From NCBI GenBank assembly GCA_020426065.1, contig JAGQQT010000011.1:1-19461 (forward strand): 19,461 nt of DNA, given 5' to 3'. Of the stretch, positions 14,911-19,461 are shown one piece after another (positions within the stretch are counted from its first letter, which is position 1; every line of letters begins with the position of its first letter). The notes below the pieces were generated by a model. That model saw only the letters and a program-made list of their open reading frames with translations, was not told the DNA's origin and did no database searches. The position numbers were made by a program, and so were the translations under genes. The DNA comes from Planctomycetaceae bacterium. GTDB lineage: Bacteria > Planctomycetota > Planctomycetia > Planctomycetales > Planctomycetaceae.

Positions 14911-16770
14911 CTATTTCACAACACGTAACATTTCATCAACTGAAGTAATCCCTTTGACCACCAGTCGCAAACCTTCTTCCCGCATGTAGAGCATGCCGTT
15001 CTTGCGGGCTTCGGCCTTGATCTGCGTAATGGCCGAGTTGTCACGAATCATGTCTCGCATGCGATCGTTGAGTTCCAGCAGTTCATAAACCCCGATACGC
15101 CCCTTGTAACCAAGTCCACCACAGTTGGGGCATTGCCCTTCGGTTTCCGTGGGAGGCTTGTAGAAGTTTTCAATTTTATTGGCGGGCAGATTAGCTTTCG
15201 TCAGAAATTCCGGTTTGGGTTTGTAGGAAACCTTGCAGTCCGGACACAGACGACGAGCCAGCCGCTGACCAAGAATGGCCGACAGCGAACTGGACAGCAT
15301 GAATGGTTCCACACCCAGATCCATCATCCGGTAAAGAGCGGTGAAGGTATCGTTGGCGTGAACGGTCGAAAACACCATGTGCCCCGTATTGGCTGCCTGG
15401 CAGGCAATGACGGCCGTCTCTTCATCTCGAATTTCCCCGACCATCACCACATCCGGGTCCTGACGCAGCACACTTCGCAGCGATCCGGCGAAAGTCTGCC
15501 CGGCCTTGTTGTTGATTTCAATCTGGGTCACGCTTTCCATCTTGTATTCGATCGGGTCTTCGATCGTGATGATGTTCCGCTGATAGGAATCGATTTCTCC
15601 CAGAGCGGCATAGAGCGTGGTCGATTTACCGGCCCCGGTTGGACCACAGGTCAGGAACAGGCCGTGTGGCTGATTGATAATCCGGACGAGTGCATCATTC
15701 AGTGGCTTGCGCATTCCCAGTTGAGCCAGCGAACTGACCGAGTTCGACTGGTCGAGAATACGCATCACCATCTTTTCGCCAAAGCGGGTTCCCTGGGTTG
15801 AAATACGAAAGTCGATTTCACGGAAGTCCATTTCGGCCCGAAAACTGCCGTCCTGCGGTTTTCGTTTTTCCGTGATATCCATCGCGGACAACACCTTGAT
15901 GATGTTGATCACGTTCTGGCCGACAGCAGCATCAAACGGCTCAGTAGGGTACATCACCCCGTCAATACGAAGACGAACTGAGGTCTCATCTTCTTTTGGC
16001 TCAAGGTGAATATCGGTGGCCCGACGCAGAATGGCATCGTAGACGAGTTCCTTGGCGGACATGTATCCGCGAGAATTCTCCACCGCTTTTGAGCGTCCCC
16101 CTTCTTTGGATTTCCCGATAAAGGTGATGGGGGGACCAACGGCAGACTCCTGAACCTCTCCGGATCCGATGCGGATTCCGTATTTGGCGAGCGTCCGGAT
16201 GACCACGTTGCGGATATGCTTGGGGGTCATCACCTTGGCGGATTCAGGCACTTTCTGATTCCGCTCATAAATGTAAGCTCCAATCGGACCACCATACCCC
16301 AGCAGCAACACAAAGAAGCCGAGCAGATAACTGGGGCTGATGAAGCAGATCAGAAATCCAGCCAGGCCACCCATCAAAAGATTGGTCATCCAGAATTGTG
16401 GTCGGACTTTGAGGCTCTGGCTGTCGCCATCTGCCCACTTGGTGGACCAGCACCACAGGAAGAACAGTCCGATCACGGGGACGAGTTTGAAGAGGCTGAA
16501 ATAGTAGCCTTCACGGTGCGGGATCTGGCTCGTATCACCTACCAGCACCCGCTGGTTATCGAGCCGTACGTTTCCCCGGTAGAAATTAAACGGGTTTGGC
16601 GGATAAACCCCCGGAGCCCGCGCTGAAACATTCGCTGGCCCAGCAGGTGCTGCGGTCTCTGGTTGAGTTGTGGCTGGCTGCGCTGTGCCATCCGGCTGCG
16701 CCATAACAGGCACAGCCACTCCGCAAAACATGGAACCACACAAAATCAGTACTGGCAAGAACGATTTCAT
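14911..16770 (-). CDS. Membrane-anchored GspE/PilB-type secretion ATPase
   Basis: Hexameric motor ATPase of the type II secretion/type IV pilus superfamily (619 aa). The catalytic part is complete: N2E-like domain with KELVYDAILRRATDIHLEP; Walker A GPTGAGKST (376-384); Asp box IITIEDPIEY; Walker B DVVMVGEIRDEE (440-451); His box GHMVFSTVHANDT; and the zinc-binding CPDC (509-512) and CPNC (547-550) of GspE/PilB, which CpaF/TadA motors lack. The N-terminus is unusual. In place of a soluble MshEN domain there is a Sec-type signal peptide (1-24, ending VMA), a Pro/Ala/Thr-rich linker, and three membrane helices at about 91-111, 126-145 and 147-168. With the N-terminus outside, three helices place the ATPase in the cytoplasm, so the topology is consistent. 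The ATG at 16770 is preferred to a TTG at 16809. No secretin, GspF or pilin gene is adjacent; a CvpA-like gene and popT follow. Confidence 0.9.
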   Translation of the reverse strand: MKSFLPVLILCGSMFCGVAVPVMAQPDGTAQPATTQPETAAPAGPANVSARAPGVYPPNPFNFYRGNVRLDNQRVLVGDTSQIPHREGYYFSLFKLVPVIGLFFLWCWSTKWADGDSQSLKVRPQFWMTNLLMGGLAGFLICFISPSYLLGFFVLLLGYGGPIGAYIYERNQKVPESAKVMTPKHIRNVVIRTLAKYGIRIGSGEVQESAVGPPITFIGKSKEGGRSKAVENSRGYMSAKELVYDAILRRATDIHLEPKEDETSVRLRIDGVMYPTEPFDAAVGQNVINIIKVLSAMDITEKRKPQDGSFRAEMDFREIDFRISTQGTRFGEKMVMRILDQSNSVSSLAQLGMRKPLNDALVRIINQPHGLFLTCGPTGAGKSTTLYAALGEIDSYQRNIITIEDPIEYKMESVTQIEINNKAGQTFAGSLRSVLRQDPDVVMVGEIRDEETAVIACQAANTGHMVFSTVHANDTFTALYRMMDLGVEPFMLSSSLSAILGQRLARRLCPDCKVSYKPKPEFLTKANLPANKIENFYKPPTETEGQCPNCGGLGYKGRIGVYELLELNDRMRDMIRDNSAITQIKAEARKNGMLYMREEGLRLVVKGITSVDEMLRVVK

Positions 16771-17284
16771 TCTGATCGTTTCACTTATCGATGTGGCTGG
16801 AAGACACAAACTGAACGAACACAGATTTCAATAATGACTCCCAGGAGATTGCGATTCTACCGGAAAGCAGCCTATTCCTGCCGCTCTCCGGACAGACTTT
16901 CTCCCCAAACGGTTCCGCAAGAGCAGAAACCGCCTGTGAATACAAGTTTTGATTGTAACAAGGGCAAACAGGGAAAACCAATCGGAAATGTACACCTGTC
17001 GGGGAGGAAGCCTGACTTCACTCCGCACCGAATCGGCCAGCTACAGCGATGAAATCCTCAAAGTCCTCAAAATCCTTCTCTCAAGACGTAGCCGAAGAGT
17101 CTCTGGTTCTACAAATCTGAAAGAAATGAGGAAAACACCTTGATCGACCGAGCCCGCTTCTAAAAGCTGATCTAACTTTGCTGAATAGAGAGAACTTGTT
17201 GTGTTTTGTGAACAGAACAGGTGATCTGACACCAGCAATTTGGGCTGGCTGCAGGACGCCTCGCAACCAGACTCCATCCAGCCA
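16771..17284. other. Divergent intergenic region, no gene recognised
   Basis: The 514 bases between the secretion ATPase (leftward) and the hybrid kinase (rightward) hold no open frame with a recognisable product. A 23-codon frame at about 17050 has no ribosome-binding site. Visible details are an imperfect GC-rich inverted repeat (ends CCGGA 16860-16864 and TCCGG 16887-16891) and a tandem 9-bp repeat TCCTCAAA[G/A] at 17055-17072. Promoters for both flanking genes must lie here, but I cannot place them with confidence. Confidence 0.5.
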
Positions 17285-19461
17285 ATGATACTTCCTGCCG
17301 AACAATCCAACACCGGATTTGCCGCCGATAGCCTGCACCAGCGTGGACTGAAGGAATCGCTTCAGTGGCTGGTCTGCAGCCTGCCCGGTGTCTCATTACT
17401 GCTGGCATTGATTACCCTGCTGGACTTGAGACCACAGCACTCCCAGCTGGCCATTCTGACCACATGCGGAACCCTCTCGATTTACACTGGAATTCTGCTG
17501 TTCCGACATCGCAAGTGGATTGCCCAGTCCGGATATGGTGTCATCTTTCCTGTCCTGACTCCTTTGCTGGGCCAGCTGCTGTTAACTCCCCTTTGGACCA
17601 TCGATCCCACTCCATTTCTGGTGTTTTCGTTCACCACGGTTTTCATTGGGATTCTGTATTTGCCACTCCTCTGGTTTGGACTGTTGCTGACAGGCTACTC
17701 AGCCACATTACTGGTCGCTGCACAGGCGGCGTTGTCCCAGCCAGATTATGAAAATGTGATCATTGTCCAGTCACTGGTCAGTGTCATCGTGACGATTGTC
17801 CATGTTCGAAGAGCTCGCAGGCTGCGCTTAGTGGAGGCTCAGGAACTGGCGGAATCCCAGCATCTGATCGAAGTCAGTAATCTGCTTCAGAAAAGCCAGC
17901 GGGCAGAGCAACGTTTTCGACAGCTTGCCGAAGCACTTCCCTACGGGATCTTCGAAACGGATGCCCTGGGCAAACCTCTGTATGCCAATGAGAACTGGAC
18001 ACAACTGTGTCGCTCTTCATCTCCTGCGGTTGAACTGAGCTGCTGGTATGATCTGATTGAACCAGGCTCACGAATGGCCGTTCAACAGCAATGGAAGCAG
18101 ATCACCTCCAATGAGCAGCCATTATGCGGGACATTTCGCCTGGTCCCCTCCGCTGGAGTAGACCGCTGGGTTGAATTTCACCTGCAGCCCATGAGAATCG
18201 GCAACGAGATTACCTATGTGGGAACCGCCAAGGATGTGACCCAGGAAAAACAGAAGCACGAACTCCTCAAAAAGAATGCCGAAGATCTTCAGGAGAAGCA
18301 GGAAGAACTTTCCGCCCGCAAGGCCGCACTGCGACGGAATGCCAATCGGCTGGAACGTGTCAATAATGAGCTGCGAAAAGCGAATGAGCAGGCGGAGAAT
18401 TCGGTCCGGGTCAAAAGCGAATTCCTGGCGAACATGACACATGAAATCCGGACTCCCATCACAGCGATCCTGGGTTTTACGGACATTCTGCTGGAATCGG
18501 ACTGCGATCATCGAACCCAGACCTGCCTCACTTCTGTGCGTCGAAATGCAGATCACCTTCTGAAAATCATCAATGACATCCTCGATCTCTCCAAAGTCGA
18601 AGCGGGCAAAATGGAACTGGAAAAGATCCGCTGCTCGATCATTGATATCGCACAGGATGTCATGGACATCATGTCCGTCCGTACGCACCAGAAAGGGGTT
18701 CAGCTGCAATGTGTTGTTGACAAATCCGTGCCGGAAGAAATCCTTTCGGACCCGGTTCGTCTCAAGCAGATCCTGCTCAATCTGGTCGGAAACGCGGTGA
18801 AGTTTACTCCACGGGGTACCGTTTCCCTCGAAATATCCTCCATTCCGTCAGCCAACCGCAGTGGGTCGGTTTCGCTGTCACTGAAAGTCACCGACACGGG
18901 AATCGGAATTTCTACTGAGCAGATGCAGCGACTGTTCCGTCCCTTTACCCAGGCGGACAGCACGATGTCTCGTCAATTCGGCGGTACCGGTCTGGGACTG
19001 TCCATCAGTCGCAAACTGGCCCGGAATCTGGGTGGAGATATCCTTGTGGAAAGTCAGCCGGGACAGGGTAGCTGCTTTACTGCAATCGTTCTGGCGGAAG
19101 CACTGATTGACAGCGAGCGTAAGGAACAATTTGAGATTGTCTCACGGATTACGGAAACACATCTTTCTGAAGCTGGCCTGCTGACTGGAATTCATCATTC
19201 CTCTGACACGCATTCGCAGGAGAAATTGCGAATCTGCGTTGTTGATGACTGCCCGGACAATCTGCGCCTCATTGATTATCAGTTGAAGCGGATGCAGGTT
19301 GATGTTCACTGCCTGGATTCTGCCCGAAAGGCGATCGATCAGATTCTGGGAGATGAGGATCAAGGCTTTGATGCGGTCATTATGGATCTGCAGATGCCCC
19401 ATATGGACGGATATACCGCCGCCGCCGAATTACGCCAGAGAGGGTTCCGTAACCCCATCAT
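17285..19461 (+). CDS. Hybrid sensor histidine kinase/response regulator (3' end outside window)
   Basis: Membrane sensor kinase, 725 codons visible and the frame still open at the window edge. Six hydrophobic helices fall between about residues 28 and 174, followed by a PAS domain (about 210-322, RFRQLAEALPYGIFETDALG) and a long charged coiled coil (about 320-378). The HisKA H-box follows, with the phospho-His at 386 (FLANMTHEIRTPITAILGF). The HATPase domain has N-box residues 499-503 (NLVGN), DTGIGIS from 537, LFRPFTQAD, and GGTGLGLS from 566. A receiver domain has an acidic pair at 654-655 and phospho-Asp at 701 (IMDLQMPHMDGY). All catalytic motifs are intact. A His-phosphotransfer or second receiver domain may follow off-window. 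No ribosome-binding site precedes the ATG; a TTG at 17240 is possible. The signal sensed is unknown, and being divergent from the secretion ATPase is the only functional hint. Confidence 0.92.
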   Translation, partial: MILPAEQSNTGFAADSLHQRGLKESLQWLVCSLPGVSLLLALITLLDLRPQHSQLAILTTCGTLSIYTGILLFRHRKWIAQSGYGVIFPVLTPLLGQLLLTPLWTIDPTPFLVFSFTTVFIGILYLPLLWFGLLLTGYSATLLVAAQAALSQPDYENVIIVQSLVSVIVTIVHVRRARRLRLVEAQELAESQHLIEVSNLLQKSQRAEQRFRQLAEALPYGIFETDALGKPLYANENWTQLCRSSSPAVELSCWYDLIEPGSRMAVQQQWKQITSNEQPLCGTFRLVPSAGVDRWVEFHLQPMRIGNEITYVGTAKDVTQEKQKHELLKKNAEDLQEKQEELSARKAALRRNANRLERVNNELRKANEQAENSVRVKSEFLANMTHEIRTPITAILGFTDILLESDCDHRTQTCLTSVRRNADHLLKIINDILDLSKVEAGKMELEKIRCSIIDIAQDVMDIMSVRTHQKGVQLQCVVDKSVPEEILSDPVRLKQILLNLVGNAVKFTPRGTVSLEISSIPSANRSGSVSLSLKVTDTGIGISTEQMQRLFRPFTQADSTMSRQFGGTGLGLSISRKLARNLGGDILVESQPGQGSCFTAIVLAEALIDSERKEQFEIVSRITETHLSEAGLLTGIHHSSDTHSQEKLRICVVDDCPDNLRLIDYQLKRMQVDVHCLDSARKAIDQILGDEDQGFDAVIMDLQMPHMDGYTAAAELRQRGFRNPI

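Noticed and set aside
15133..15801. 222-codon plus-strand open frame over the ATPase core
   Set aside because: Mirror of the highly constrained ATPase coding frame. No start signal and no family features.
14911..16770. Reading the ATPase as the Tad motor CpaF/TadA
   Set aside because: It has the paired CxxC zinc motif of GspE/PilB and lacks the CpaF-type N-terminal region, so calling it the Tad motor is not supported by sequence.
17050..17121. 23-codon frame in the spacer before the histidine kinase
   Set aside because: No ribosome-binding site, and its start is simply the short TCCTCAAA tandem repeat; no support for a peptide.
18122..18709. 195-codon minus-strand open frame inside the histidine kinase
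   Set aside because: Antisense to the HisKA/coiled-coil part, where codon periodicity of the kinase explains the open frame.

Overview
The window (about 52% GC by eye) looks like chromosomal DNA of a planctomycete, perhaps close to Gimesia. This is an inference from the gene mix: a split Tad/Flp pilus locus, two unrecognised envelope proteins, sparse ribosome-binding sites and weak operon structure. No ribosomal or other marker gene is present to prove it. No tRNA, rRNA, CRISPR array, insertion sequence or phage gene was seen.

Region 1 (1-3931, minus strand): an envelope protein with two membrane helices and an OB-like middle, then glucokinase, then a Baeyer-Villiger-type flavin monooxygenase. 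The gaps of 105 and 217 bp make a single operon uncertain. A REP-like GC-rich hairpin lies past the last gene.

Region 2 (4161-10461, plus strand): a Tad (Flp pilus) cluster. Its order is flp pilin (only 57 aa), a strong intrinsic terminator, a TadV/CpaA prepilin peptidase, CpaB/RcpC, the CpaC/RcpA secretin and CpaE/TadZ. Together these make, process, export and position a Flp pilus. The motor ATPase CpaF/TadA and the platform proteins TadB and TadC are not here. The cluster stops at CpaE, directly against a convergent gene. Every spacer inside the cluster holds an inverted repeat, including a perfect 12-bp hairpin between cpaB and cpaC.

Region 3 (10462-13007): a sugar-phosphate isomerase/epimerase-like TIM-barrel protein (minus), and a divergent exported protein of unknown function (plus).

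Region 4 (13013-16770, minus strand): a GspE/PilB-type secretion ATPase, a CvpA-like membrane protein and a DUF368/PopT undecaprenyl-phosphate translocase. The ATPase is unusual: it begins with a signal peptide and three membrane helices, where these motors are normally soluble.

Region 5 (17285-end, plus strand): a hybrid sensor histidine kinase with six membrane helices, PAS, HisKA, HATPase and receiver domains. It is cut by the window edge and divergent from the ATPase across a 514-bp spacer.

The most distinctive items are the membrane-anchored ATPase, the incomplete Tad cluster with a degenerate CpaE, the paired palindromes before flp, and the intercistronic hairpins.
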